DNA of 11,024 nucleotides from CALMEC01 sp964393105 (lineage in GTDB: Bacteria > Actinomycetota > Thermoleophilia > Miltoncostaeales > Miltoncostaeaceae), in assembly GCA_964393105.1 (NCBI GenBank), contig CAYMSM010000032.1:1-11024 (forward strand). Reading direction: 5' to 3'. The notes below the pieces were generated by a model. The model ran no database searches, was not told the DNA's origin, and saw nothing but the letters and a program-made list of their open reading frames with translations. Position numbers and translations under genes: made by a program. Below are positions 1-6,672 of the stretch, piece by piece. Positions within the stretch are counted from its first letter, which is position 1. The number at the start of each line of letters is the position of its first letter.

Positions 1-1598
1 CCTGCGTCGAACCACAGGTCGCCGGCGTGGACGACGGTTCCGGCCGCTCGGAGTTCTGCCAACACCGCCGCGAGCCGCTGCGCCGGCAACCCCGTCTGCT
101 CGCGCAACTCGACAATGCCGGGAGGCCGCAGGCCGGCCGCCGCCAAGACGCCGGCGACGGTGGCGACCGCCGGGTCGTGCGTCGCCTGCCCGGACGGCAG
201 CAGGCGCGCGCCGTCGCGCCGAAGCCGCCCCTCGCGTTCCAGCGTGGCGATCAGCGCGTCGGCCACCTCACCGTCAAGACCTGTCGCGGCACGTGCGTCG
301 GCCATGCCGATGCCCCGGCCGACGGCCGTTGCCAATGTCTCGGCGGCGGCATCGGCATGATCGGAGGTCACCGCCCACCCGCCGTCGAGCACCGACCCCC
401 CAGCACGGCGTGCTCGCTCCGGCTCCATGCGAAGTCCACGCCGCCCGGCCCGACCCAGGTCGAATGCCGCGAGCGCACCGTCATCGTCGAGCTCCATCAC
501 GGCAAGTCGTTCGGCCGATCCCGATCCCCTGCCGTGGCGCACCGGGGCCGGGTCGACAACGCGCGCACCGCCGACTGTGCGCCGCTCGGCCGAGCGCAGC
601 ACGAGCCGGTCACCTGCGACGGCGGGGACCGCGACATCCAGGCGAAGCTGAGCGTAGCCGCGGTCGCCGGGAGCGAGTTCGCCCCCCTCCAGCAGTACAC
701 ACGTCGCCGCTACCTCGGCGGTTCCCAGAAATGCCTGAAGACGGCGCCGTGATCGCAGCGGGCCGCCTGCGTCGGCAAGCCAGTCGAGGGAGACGTCCAG
801 CATGGCGGTCGGATGCCACGCGTCGTCCTGGCGCACGACACACGCGCCCCGAGGGGCCTGGTCGCGCTCGATGCCGACCAGGTTGAGCGCGACACGGCCC
901 CCGACCGCTCGTGCGACCGAGACGTCGTGTGCCTCGACCCCGCGCACGCGTGCAACGTCGGTGCCGGGCACGATTTGCACATGGTCGCCGACCGCGATGA
1001 CGCCGCCCCACAGCGTTCCGGTGACGACGGTGCCGGCCCCGGCGACAGAGAACACGCGGTCGACGAACAAGCGTGGACGGCCCGACGCGGTCCGCCGTTC
1101 CAGCCGCCCGGCCAGACGTGTCAGCGCGGCGCGCAGGTCGACGATGCCTGCCCCCGTCACCGACGAGACGGGGATGACCTCAGGCCCCTCCCCCACCAGC
1201 TGGCGCACCTCCTCGATCGCAAGCTCCGGCTCGATCAGATCGCTCTTTGTCACGGCGACCACCCCGTCCGCGACTCCGAGCAGGCGCAGCACCGCCATGT
1301 GCTCGACGGTTTGGGGCATCACGCCGTCGTCAGCCGCGACGCACAGCAGGTATCCATCCACGCCGCTGGCGCCGGCGACCATGTGGCGTACAAACCGCTC
1401 GTGCCCGGGGACGTCGACCAGGCTGACGGCGCGATCACCGTCCAGCTCGAGCGGCGCGAAGCCCAGGGCGATCGAGATGCCGCGCGCCTTCTCCTCGGGC
1501 AGGCGGTCGGTGTCGCGCCCGGTCAGCGCCATCACCAGCGCGGTCTTTCCGTGATCGACATGCCCGGCCGTGCCGAGCACGAGCGCACTCGCGCTCAC
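1..1598 (-). CDS. selB: Selenocysteine-specific elongation factor SelB (C-terminus cut off by window edge)
   Basis: This is the GTPase that carries selenocysteinyl-tRNA to the ribosome at UGA codons marked by a SECIS hairpin. The frame is open from a GTG at 1598 to the window edge (532 residues visible). The G domain shows AGHVDHGKT (residues 11-19), RGISIALGF as switch I (39-47), DVPGH (62-66) and TKSD (117-120, the SelB form of NKxD). EF-Tu-like beta-barrel domains follow, then winged-helix segments. The visible end (GDLWF) lies in a late winged helix; bacterial SelBs are roughly 600 residues, so the last SECIS-binding part is probably missing. The start overlaps the stop of the TPR gene by 4 nt (GTGA), implying coupled translation. 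The switch I Thr usual in translational GTPases is Ser here, a conservative change. Family identity is very secure. Confidence 0.95.
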   Translation of the reverse strand, partial: MSASALVLGTAGHVDHGKTALVMALTGRDTDRLPEEKARGISIALGFAPLELDGDRAVSLVDVPGHERFVRHMVAGASGVDGYLLCVAADDGVMPQTVEHMAVLRLLGVADGVVAVTKSDLIEPELAIEEVRQLVGEGPEVIPVSSVTGAGIVDLRAALTRLAGRLERRTASGRPRLFVDRVFSVAGAGTVVTGTLWGGVIAVGDHVQIVPGTDVARVRGVEAHDVSVARAVGGRVALNLVGIERDQAPRGACVVRQDDAWHPTAMLDVSLDWLADAGGPLRSRRRLQAFLGTAEVAATCVLLEGGELAPGDRGYAQLRLDVAVPAVAGDRLVLRSAERRTVGGARVVDPAPVRHGRGSGSAERLAVMELDDDGALAAFDLGRAGRRGLRMEPERARRAGGSVLDGGWAVTSDHADAAAETLATAVGRGIGMADARAATGLDGEVADALIATLEREGRLRRDGARLLPSGQATHDPAVATVAGVLAAAGLRPPGIVELREQTGLPAQRLAAVLAELRAAGTVVHAGDLWFDA

Positions 1599-1903
1599 TT
1601 CAGGCGCCGCAACCCGCAGACCGCCGGGCCCACCAACCCGTGGCCGCCGGATTCGAGCACGATGCGGTACGCCTCACACGCGCCCTCGGCATCGCCATGG
1701 GCCTCGTACAGCTGGGCCAGCTCGAACGCCGCGCGGGGCGCCTGCCCCTCATGGCCGGACGCGATGACACGAAGGTAGGCGGCCTCGGCGAGATCCGGTC
1801 GATCCTCGGCCTGATGGGCGAGACCGAGGTCCACCAGGGCAACCGCAGCCTGGTCGGCGTCGTCGCCGTCGATGATCGCCTGCAGGTCGTCGATGTGACT
1901 CAT
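1595..1903 (-). CDS. Small tetratricopeptide-repeat protein between selA and selB
   Basis: A 102-residue acidic, alanine-rich helical protein. Two TPR-like helix pairs are visible at about residues 19-51 (ending in AEAAYLRVIASG) and 55-87 (AAFELAQLYEAHGDAEGACEAY), with the usual small-residue and aromatic spacing. There is no signal peptide or membrane segment, so it should be cytoplasmic. Its ATG overlaps the selA stop by 4 nt (ATGA) and its stop overlaps the selB GTG by 4 nt (GTGA), so it sits inside the selenocysteine operon under tight translational coupling. TPRs bind proteins, so a scaffold or partner role in selenocysteine insertion is possible, but that rests on context only. It is not one of the classical sel genes (selA, selB, selC, selD). 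Confidence 0.8.
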   Translation of the reverse strand: MSHIDDLQAIIDGDDADQAAVALVDLGLAHQAEDRPDLAEAAYLRVIASGHEGQAPRAAFELAQLYEAHGDAEGACEAYRIVLESGGHGLVGPAVCGLRRLK

Positions 1904-3234
1904 CGGGCGGACTCCACCAGCGCAGGCAGCAGGGCAAGGTCGTCATCGCTCAAAGTCAGGACGTCCAGCAGCACTCGGCCGTCAGCGACGCGGGCGGCGA
2001 CGTGAGGTTCACACGCGCGCAACCGAGCGGACAGCGCATCGGGGCCGTCCGCAGCGTCGAGGGCGACCGCCACGCTCGGGAGCTCTTCGCCGGGGAGCGA
2101 CCCGCCGCCGACGCGTCCCACCGTCGCAACGACCTCGCCGCCGACCGCCGCAGCCAGGCAATCCGCCCGCGCGCGCAGAGTCGCCGGATCGGCAGCGAGC
2201 ATGGCCAGCGTGGGGATCGACGTGCGGGCGGCCGCGGGATCGCGATGCAGCGCAAGCGTGGCCTCGAGCGCCGCGATGGTGAGCTTGTCGGGGCGCAAGG
2301 CTCGCATCAGCGGGTGGCGACGGCACCGCGCGATCGCGTCGGCCGCACCTACCAGGATGCCCCCCTGCGGTCCGCCCATCAGCTTGTCCGAGCTGAAACA
2401 CGTCACGTCGACTCCGGCGGCCACGCTGGATCGCACGTCCGGTTCGCCGCGGTAGATCGGGTCGGCGGTCAGCGCGCCGCTTCCCAGGTCGTCGATGACA
2501 ACGAGCCCGCGGGCCTGGGCAAGTGCCACCAGCTCGCCGAGCGGGGCCTCCTCGGTGAACCCCACCACCCGGAAGTTGGATGGGTGCACCCGAAGGATCG
2601 CGGCGGTGTCGGGACCGATCGCGCGTTCGTAGTCGGCGGCGCGCGTCTTGTTGGTGGTGCCGACCTCGACAAGCCGGCACCCGGAGGCGGTCAGCACCTC
2701 AGGCACACGGAAGCCACCACCGATTTCGACGAGCTGCCCGCGCGAGACGATGACCTCCCTGCCGCTGGCCAGAGCGACGAGTGCGAGCAACACGCCACCC
2801 GCGTTGGTGTTGGCGACGGCGGCCGACTCGGCGCCGGTCAACACCCTCAGGTGCTGCACGACGTGATCCTGCCGTGAGCCCCGCTCACCGGTCTCGGCGT
2901 CCCATTCCAGGTTTGAGGTCCCTCCCACCGCGACCACGGCCTGCGCGGCCTGTCGGGCCAGCGGCGCCCGACCCAGGTTGGTGTGGAGTACGACGCCGGT
3001 CGCGTTGATCACGCGGCGAAGTGACGGCCGCAGCCGGTGGGCGACGTCGTCGGCGAGGCCATCGATCCCATCGCCGGTTCGCCGCCGGGCGTCGATGACG
3101 GAGCGGACCGCGTCAACGACCTGACCCCGCGGGTACGTGTCGAGCAGCTCAGCGATCCCCGGGCCGGCCAACGCCGTGTCGACCGAGGGCAGCGACCTAC
3201 GCGGGTCGTCCACCTGCGACCCGGTCCCGACCAT
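1900..3234 (-). CDS. selA: L-seryl-tRNA(Sec) selenium transferase SelA
   Basis: A PLP enzyme that converts seryl-tRNA(Sec) to selenocysteinyl-tRNA(Sec) using selenophosphate. From the chosen ATG it is 444 residues, close to the 463 of E. coli SelA. Visible signatures are RSLPSVD near the N-terminus, RVINATGVVLHTNLGRAPL (74-92), VGTTNKT (191-197), RVHPSNFRVVGFTE (215-228), VIDDLGSGAL (246-255) and FSSDKLMGGPQGG (280-292), where Lys284 should hold PLP. The start is uncertain: ATG 3255, ATG 3234 and GTG 3213 are in frame and none has a strong Shine-Dalgarno. ATG 3234 gives a normal N-terminus and overlaps the end of moaE by 38 nt. The gene is followed by the TPR gene with a 4-nt overlap. Identity is very secure; only the start is open. 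Confidence 0.95.
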   Translation of the reverse strand: MVGTGSQVDDPRRSLPSVDTALAGPGIAELLDTYPRGQVVDAVRSVIDARRRTGDGIDGLADDVAHRLRPSLRRVINATGVVLHTNLGRAPLARQAAQAVVAVGGTSNLEWDAETGERGSRQDHVVQHLRVLTGAESAAVANTNAGGVLLALVALASGREVIVSRGQLVEIGGGFRVPEVLTASGCRLVEVGTTNKTRAADYERAIGPDTAAILRVHPSNFRVVGFTEEAPLGELVALAQARGLVVIDDLGSGALTADPIYRGEPDVRSSVAAGVDVTCFSSDKLMGGPQGGILVGAADAIARCRRHPLMRALRPDKLTIAALEATLALHRDPAAARTSIPTLAMLAADPATLRARADCLAAAVGGEVVATVGRVGGGSLPGEELPSVAVALDAADGPDALSARLRACEPHVAARVADGRVLLDVLTLSDDDLALLPALVESAR

Positions 3235-3631
3235 CGATCCATTCGGTTGCGCCATCGGCGTAGTGCATCCGCTTCCAGATGGGTGCGCGCACCTTGAGCT
3301 CGTCGATGACATACCGGCACGCTGCGAACGCGGCCCGCCGGTGGGGAGCCGACGCAGCGACCGCAACGCTCGGCTCGCCGACCTCGACACGTCCGGAGCG
3401 GTGGACGCAGGCCACGTGTGCCCCGAACCGAGCTGCGGCCTCGGCCGCGACGGCGGCGAGCTCGCGCTCGGTCAGCTCCTCGTACGCCTCGTACTCGATC
3501 GCGACGACCGGCCGGATGGCGTCCTCACGCCGGATACAGCCCAGGAACGTCGTCAGCCCACCGTGCTCGGGATTGCTGACCGCCGCAATCAGCACGGGCA
3601 GATCGAGGGGGTCGCCCGTCAGCCCGGTCAT
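3197..3631 (-). CDS. moaE: Molybdopterin synthase catalytic (large) subunit MoaE
   Basis: With MoaD it forms molybdopterin synthase, which puts two sulfurs into precursor Z (cPMP) to make the molybdopterin dithiolene. It is 144 residues, a normal MoaE length. Family features are GGLTTFLGCIRRED (24-37), IEYEAYEELTERE (45-57), a VHRSGRVEVGEPSVAV segment (76-91), HRRAAFAACRY (97-107) and KVRAPIWK (113-120). Lys113 and Lys120 match the two catalytic lysines of the K..xPIWK motif. The ATG overlaps the moaD stop by 4 nt (ATGA), and its 3' end runs into the selA start. Both point to one transcript for moaD, moaE and selA. Much longer in-frame upstream starts exist but would read through moaD and were rejected. 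Confidence 0.95.
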   Translation of the reverse strand: MTGLTGDPLDLPVLIAAVSNPEHGGLTTFLGCIRREDAIRPVVAIEYEAYEELTERELAAVAAEAAARFGAHVACVHRSGRVEVGEPSVAVAASAPHRRAAFAACRYVIDELKVRAPIWKRMHYADGATEWIDGRDRVAGGRPA

Positions 3632-3882
3632 CCGCCGCTCACCGGAAGCACCAACGCCACCTCGTCGCCATCGCGGAGCGGCGCCCCGGGCAGCGTCCAC
3701 TCGTGGTTGAGCGCATACCGCAGCGCAGCGGGCGGCTCCCCCGCCGAGATCGCCTCGGGCAGGTGCGACCACAACGCACCGACCGGCGTTGCATGTGGCA
3801 CCGACACCGTCACCCGGCCTGTCCCGGCCGCCTCGCGTAGCGAAGCGAACAGGCGAACGGTCACGGAGATCGGCGAGGACAT
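3628..3882 (-). CDS. moaD: Molybdopterin synthase sulfur carrier (small) subunit MoaD
   Basis: An 84-residue ubiquitin-fold sulfur carrier. Its C-terminal Gly-Gly is adenylylated and thiocarboxylated, then donates sulfur inside the MoaD/MoaE complex. Visible are the N-terminal strand VTVRLFASLREAAG (7-20), the typical NHEWTLPGAPLRDGDEVALVLPVSGG ending (59-84) and the exact GG terminus required for function. It is the first gene of the moaD-moaE-selA-TPR-selB run and overlaps moaE by 4 nt. No Shine-Dalgarno precedes the ATG; instead a TAGCAT hexamer ends 7 nt before it, which suggests a leaderless transcript beginning at the start codon. An in-frame upstream start at 4110 would run back into osmC and was rejected. 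Confidence 0.93.
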   Translation of the reverse strand: MSSPISVTVRLFASLREAAGTGRVTVSVPHATPVGALWSHLPEAISAGEPPAALRYALNHEWTLPGAPLRDGDEVALVLPVSGG

Positions 3883-3889
3883 GAAGTGA

Positions 3890-3921
3890 ATGCTAGCGGC
3901 ACGGCCGAGCCGGTCGGCTCG
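3890..3921 (-). promoter_or_regulatory. Candidate moaD promoter for a leaderless transcript, with small palindrome
   Basis: TAGCAT (3895-3890, minus strand) fits a -10 element and ends exactly 7 nt before the moaD ATG at 3882, placing the likely start of transcription on the A of ATG. A possible weak -35 (CCGACC) lies 16 nt further upstream. It falls within a perfect 7-bp inverted repeat, CGAGCCG-GT-CGGCTCG on the plus strand (3906-3921), that could be an operator or a hairpin. This is inference from spacing and consensus only. Confidence 0.35.
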
Positions 3922-3988
3922 CGCGTCCTGCGGACCGTGCGCCCGCTCGCCGCCTGGATGATGCGCCGAACGTAGTCGACGCTGCGCG

Positions 3989-4420
3989 TCAGGCCAGACG
4001 CGCGTCGACGGAGATCTCGACGTTGCCTGCCAGCGCCTGCGACACCGGGCAGCCGTCCTTGGCGGCCTCGGCCGCGGCGGCAAAGCCTGCCTCGTCGACG
4101 CCGGGCACACGTCCGACGACGGTGAGCGCCGATCGCGTGATCCCGGTGCCGGGCACGAACGTGACCGTCGCAGTCGCGGAGAGCTCCTCGGGGGGCGTGC
4201 CGGCCCCGGCCAACTCGTGCGACAGCCCCATGCAATAGCAGGCGGCGTGGGCGGCTGCGATCAGCTCCTCCGGGCTGGTGCGCCCGTTCGGCTCCTCGGT
4301 CCGCGACGGCCATGACACGTCGAGTGGCCCGAACGCCTCGCTGGTGACGTGATTGATCGTTCCGTTCCCGTGCAGCAAATCGCCGCTCCAGGTGACGTCA
4401 GCCTTTCGGTCCGTGGCCAT
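3989..4420 (-). CDS. OsmC/Ohr-family thiol peroxidase
   Basis: A 143-residue OsmC-fold protein that reduces organic hydroperoxides or peroxide through a pair of redox cysteines. The two motif regions are ELIAAAHAACYCMGLSHEL (52-70, Cys61 as likely peroxidatic Cys) and KDGCPVSQAL (121-130, Cys124 as resolving Cys), separated by the normal distance. The TWSGDL and GRTSPEELIAAAHAAC blocks resemble OsmC more than Ohr. Two ATGs, at 4426 and 4420, are in frame. AAGGAG (4432-4427) directly abuts the first and is 6 nt from the second, so 4420 is chosen. It is probably its own transcription unit: a 106-nt gap separates it from moaD. A link to CO or Mo metabolism is not evident. Confidence 0.9.
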   Translation of the reverse strand: MATDRKADVTWSGDLLHGNGTINHVTSEAFGPLDVSWPSRTEEPNGRTSPEELIAAAHAACYCMGLSHELAGAGTPPEELSATATVTFVPGTGITRSALTVVGRVPGVDEAGFAAAAEAAKDGCPVSQALAGNVEISVDARLA

Positions 4421-4426
4421 TGCCAT

Positions 4427-4432
4427 CTCCTT
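4427..4432 (-). promoter_or_regulatory. Ribosome binding site deciding the osmC start
   Basis: The minus-strand sequence AAAGGAG-ATGGCA-ATG places a near-perfect Shine-Dalgarno 6 nt before the ATG at 4420 and 0 nt before the ATG at 4426. The second ATG is therefore the usable start. Confidence 0.75.
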
Positions 4433-4482
4433 TACGTTCGGTGATGAGGACTTGATGGAGGCCCGCTCAAGATTCGTGACGC

Positions 4483-4488
4483 AGCCTA
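4483..4488 (-). promoter_or_regulatory. Possible -10 element of the osmC promoter
   Basis: TAGGCT on the minus strand resembles the TAnnnT -10 of high-GC actinobacteria and would give a leader of about 55 nt before osmC. No convincing -35 is seen at 16-18 nt upstream, so this is weak. Confidence 0.22.
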
Positions 4489-4509
4489 CCGCCCTCGCTC
4501 ATGTATCGC

Positions 4510-4527
4510 GTAGCCCAACCGGGCTGC
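4510..4527. other. Small hairpin in the LysR-osmC gap
   Basis: AGCCC-AACC-GGGCT plus flanking pairs can form a 7-bp stem (one G-U) with a 4-nt loop in the spacer after the LysR remnant and before osmC. It has no T-run on either strand, so a termination role is only a possibility. The rest of the 4433-4600 spacer shows nothing else. Confidence 0.25.
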
Positions 4528-4600
4528 GAGCCGCTCGAGAGCACGTCATCGCATCACGAAGCTCACTCACGCTTTCGTTGCGAGCCAGATCGGTGAAGGG

Positions 4601-5525
4601 CTACGGGCTCGTGCTCGGCCTCGGCTCGGCAAAGTGCTCGACGATGAGGTCCGCGAAGGTGTCCGCCGGCGGCCAGCGGCGACCTTCGAGCGTCGCGACC
4701 TCGATCGTCCGCGCCCCCGCATCCCCGTCCACCAGGGGGCGAAGGACGAGCCCGGGCTGGGGGTCCGGGACGGTCAGCCCGTGCATCAAGACCACCGCCA
4801 GGCCTGCCCTTGCCATCGCTTGAGCCCCGGCGAAGTCGTCGATCTCATACGCGATTCGCGGAGTTGCGTCGGCGCCCGCGAACAGCCGCTCGATCAGGAC
4901 CCGATGCGGACGGCCGGCGCGGTCGGCCGCGGGCGCCACCATCGGGATACCGTCGAGATCGGCGAACCGGATCTGCTTGCGTCGCGGCGAGCTGATGGTC
5001 CTCGGGCAGCACCAGGTTGAGCGGATCGCGAAACAGGATGCGACGCCGAAGGCCGTCGTCGGGAGCTGCCTCCATCCGGTACATGATCGCGAGATCGCCT
5101 GCGCCCGCCCGCAAGGCCGACGCGGCCGCGATCGGCTCCGCCAACGCGATGTCGACCGCAACGTCCGGATGGCGGCGCGCGAACTCGGCGACCGCTGGGG
5201 GGACAACCGACGCGAGTGCGCTCGCGAACGCGACAAGCCGGACCCCGCCCTGCGCCAACCCGTGGAGTTCCGCGATCGCTGACTCCATCCCCGTGAAGCC
5301 GCCCAGCACGCCCTGCGCGTGGCGCAGGATGAGCCCGCCTGCCTCGGTCAGGCGAAGTGGGCGGGCTCCCCGGTCCACCAGCGTCAGGCCCGCCTCACGC
5401 TCGAACGCGGCCAGTTGCTGTGATGCGGCCGACTGGGTGAAGCCCAGCTCCTCCGCCGCCGCGGAGATCACGCGTACCGAGGCCGCCGGCCGCGAGTACG
5501 GGCTCCGCGTCGTGGAATGGAGCAC
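4601..5525 (-). pseudogene. LysR-family transcriptional regulator, frameshifted
   Basis: Two overlapping minus-strand frames together make one LysR protein. The upstream frame carries the helix-turn-helix part (SAAAEELGFTQSAASQQLAA, then FEREAGLTLVDRGARPLRLTEAG) and half of the effector domain to VLPEDHQLA. The downstream frame resumes with RRKQIRFADLDGIPMVAPA and continues to a normal LysR end (AGLAVVLMHGL...VLRPLVDGD) and a TAG at 4601. The switch point is about 4983-4990: one extra base (or two missing) there breaks the gene, since removing one base gives HQLARRKQIRFADL, a typical LysR linker. The first ~20 residues before SAAAEELG also do not match the usual LysR start, and pieces of it seem to lie in another frame, so a second lesion near 5470-5510 is likely. 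The GTG at 5525 is the most plausible start left. Neighbouring genes are intact, which argues for real decay over general sequencing error. Confidence 0.75.
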
Positions 5526-5528
5526 GTG

Positions 5529-5645
5529 ATGGCAGTCACCCAACAGACGATGACCGACGAGCAAGCGCTGCTTCGTCTCCCTCGATCCGGATTACGCCGG
5601 TGCCGATACGGAACGCTCTCCGTGGCTTGCGACAGCCGCGCGTGA
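5529..5645 (+). CDS. Possible 38-residue small ORF or gene remnant, divergent from the LysR remnant
   Basis: An ATG at 5529 is preceded by GGAG at a 6-nt spacing and starts MAVTQQTMTDEQALLRLP, which looks protein-like, but it then turns arginine-rich and ends after 38 residues. Shifting one base near 5577 instead gives SLDPDYAGADTERSPWLATA and a stop at about 5661, also protein-like. This may be the stump of a gene once transcribed divergently from the LysR gene, or chance. I do not recognise a family. Third-position GC is lower than in the real genes nearby. No other gene is seen in 5526-5754. Confidence 0.2.
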   Translation: MAVTQQTMTDEQALLRLPRSGLRRCRYGTLSVACDSRA

Positions 5646-5692
5646 ATCCGTCGCGGCATGACGCCGATCCTTCGCGATCACGACCGGAGGAC

Positions 5693-5727
5693 ATGCAACA
5701 CCCGGTGTCTGACACCGGGTGTTGCAT
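5693..5727. repeat. Perfect 17-bp-arm palindrome with TGTCTGACA core
   Basis: ATGCAACACCCGGTGTC is followed by a single T and then its exact reverse complement, giving a 35-nt near-palindrome centred on GGTGTCTGACACC. It lies 27 nt after the xdhC stop codon and before the LysR remnant. It could act as a transcript-ending or transcript-protecting hairpin, but no T-run follows on either strand. The same core recurs at 10851-10881 and 10896-10926, so it is better seen as one copy of a dispersed palindromic repeat. Confidence 0.85.
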
Positions 5728-5754
5728 CCCGCGGCGCGTCCCCCGGGGCGGCGA

Positions 5755-6639
5755 TCAGCCGAACGCCGGCCTGACGGTTGCGAGCGCCTTGCGCGGATCC
5801 GCCTCGAACGTGCTGCGGCAGCCGGGGCAGCAGAAGTAGTAGGTGGTGCCGTCGTGGACCGACGTGACCTCGGCGCCCTCGACGCTGACGGTCATCCCGC
5901 ACACCGGGTCAGCGGCCTCCAGGAGTTGGGTGGCCGACGCCTCGCGGCTGTGGCTCCAGGCGACCAACTCGGCCAGGATCGCGACCGCGATCTCCTCCTG
6001 CGTCGACGGGCCCAGATCGAGTCCGGCCGGGCTTCGGACCGCCGCAAGCTGGTCGGCTGTCACACCCCGTTCGTGGAGCGCGGCACGCACGACTCCGGCG
6101 CGACGGGCGCTCGCAACCAGGCCCACGTAGCCGGCGCCCGACCCAAGGGCGGCCTGCAGCGCGTCCTCGTCACCGCGACCCATCGTCGCGACGACAACCG
6201 CGTCGGCCTCGCCCCCGGAATCGGTCCGCCAACCGATTGCGCGGGCCAGCTCCCGCAATGTTCGCCCAGCGGGGCTATCCCCCACCACCCGGAGCAACGG
6301 GCTCGGCAGATGCGGCTGGATGAACACCTCCACGGTTCCCTCCGATGCGCACGAGCTCTGGGCGATGACAACGTCCGGCCCGGCGTCGGCGGCCTCGCCT
6401 GCAGGACAGATCTTGACGAACCGCGGCTGCCCGTCCGCAAGCGAGCGCAGCGCCTCGCGGATGACGACGGGCTCCGAGCACGCCCCGCCGACCCAGCCGT
6501 CGATTGCTCCGTCGGCGGTCACGATCGCTTGGTTCCCCATCCTGGCCGAGGCGGGACGGAGCACGCCGACCACCGTGGCCAGGGCGTACGCCTTCCCCTC
6601 CGCGCCGAGCCGGGCGGCACGTGCGATCAGGTCACCCAT
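5755..6639 (-). CDS. XdhC/CoxI-family molybdenum-enzyme maturation protein fused to a YHS domain
   Basis: XdhC-family proteins bind molybdenum cofactor and help sulfurate or insert it into hydroxylases of the xanthine dehydrogenase/CO dehydrogenase family. From ATG 6639 it is 294 residues. The XdhC N-domain spans about 10-110 (KAYALATVVGVLRPASARMG, DGWVGGACSEPVV, SSCASEGTVEVFIQPH). A Rossmann-like domain covers 115-225 (LLRVVGDSPAGRTLRELARAIGW, VVVATMGRGDEDAL, YVGLVASARR), with the middle seemingly much shortened. Residues 243-285 form a YHS/TRASH-type metal-binding domain: DPVCGM (244-249) and YYFCCPGC (267-274). It follows coxL by 78 nt on the same strand and is probably in the cox operon. 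GTGs at 6660 and 6651 are alternative starts; GAGG precedes 6639. The Cox-accessory role is inferred from context. Confidence 0.88.
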   Translation of the reverse strand: MGDLIARAARLGAEGKAYALATVVGVLRPASARMGNQAIVTADGAIDGWVGGACSEPVVIREALRSLADGQPRFVKICPAGEAADAGPDVVIAQSSCASEGTVEVFIQPHLPSPLLRVVGDSPAGRTLRELARAIGWRTDSGGEADAVVVATMGRGDEDALQAALGSGAGYVGLVASARRAGVVRAALHERGVTADQLAAVRSPAGLDLGPSTQEEIAVAILAELVAWSHSREASATQLLEAADPVCGMTVSVEGAEVTSVHDGTTYYFCCPGCRSTFEADPRKALATVRPAFG

Positions 6640-6672
6640 ACGCCGCCTCACACACGGCACTTCGGCGGCCTA

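Noticed and set aside
813..1778. Plus-strand open frame of 321 codons opposite selB and the TPR gene
   Set aside because: Antisense shadow; the minus strand carries unmistakable SelB motifs over the same bases.
3235..3390. Longer N-terminus for selA starting at 3390
   Set aside because: It would lie almost wholly inside moaE and adds low-complexity residues absent from SelA proteins.
4983..4990. Programmed frameshift in the LysR gene
   Set aside because: No slippery heptamer or downstream stimulating structure is evident, LysR genes are not known for it, and the N-terminus is also damaged.
5536..5727. Minus-strand frame of 63 codons starting MQHPVSDTGCC
   Set aside because: Its start is the palindrome itself and the rest has no protein-like pattern.
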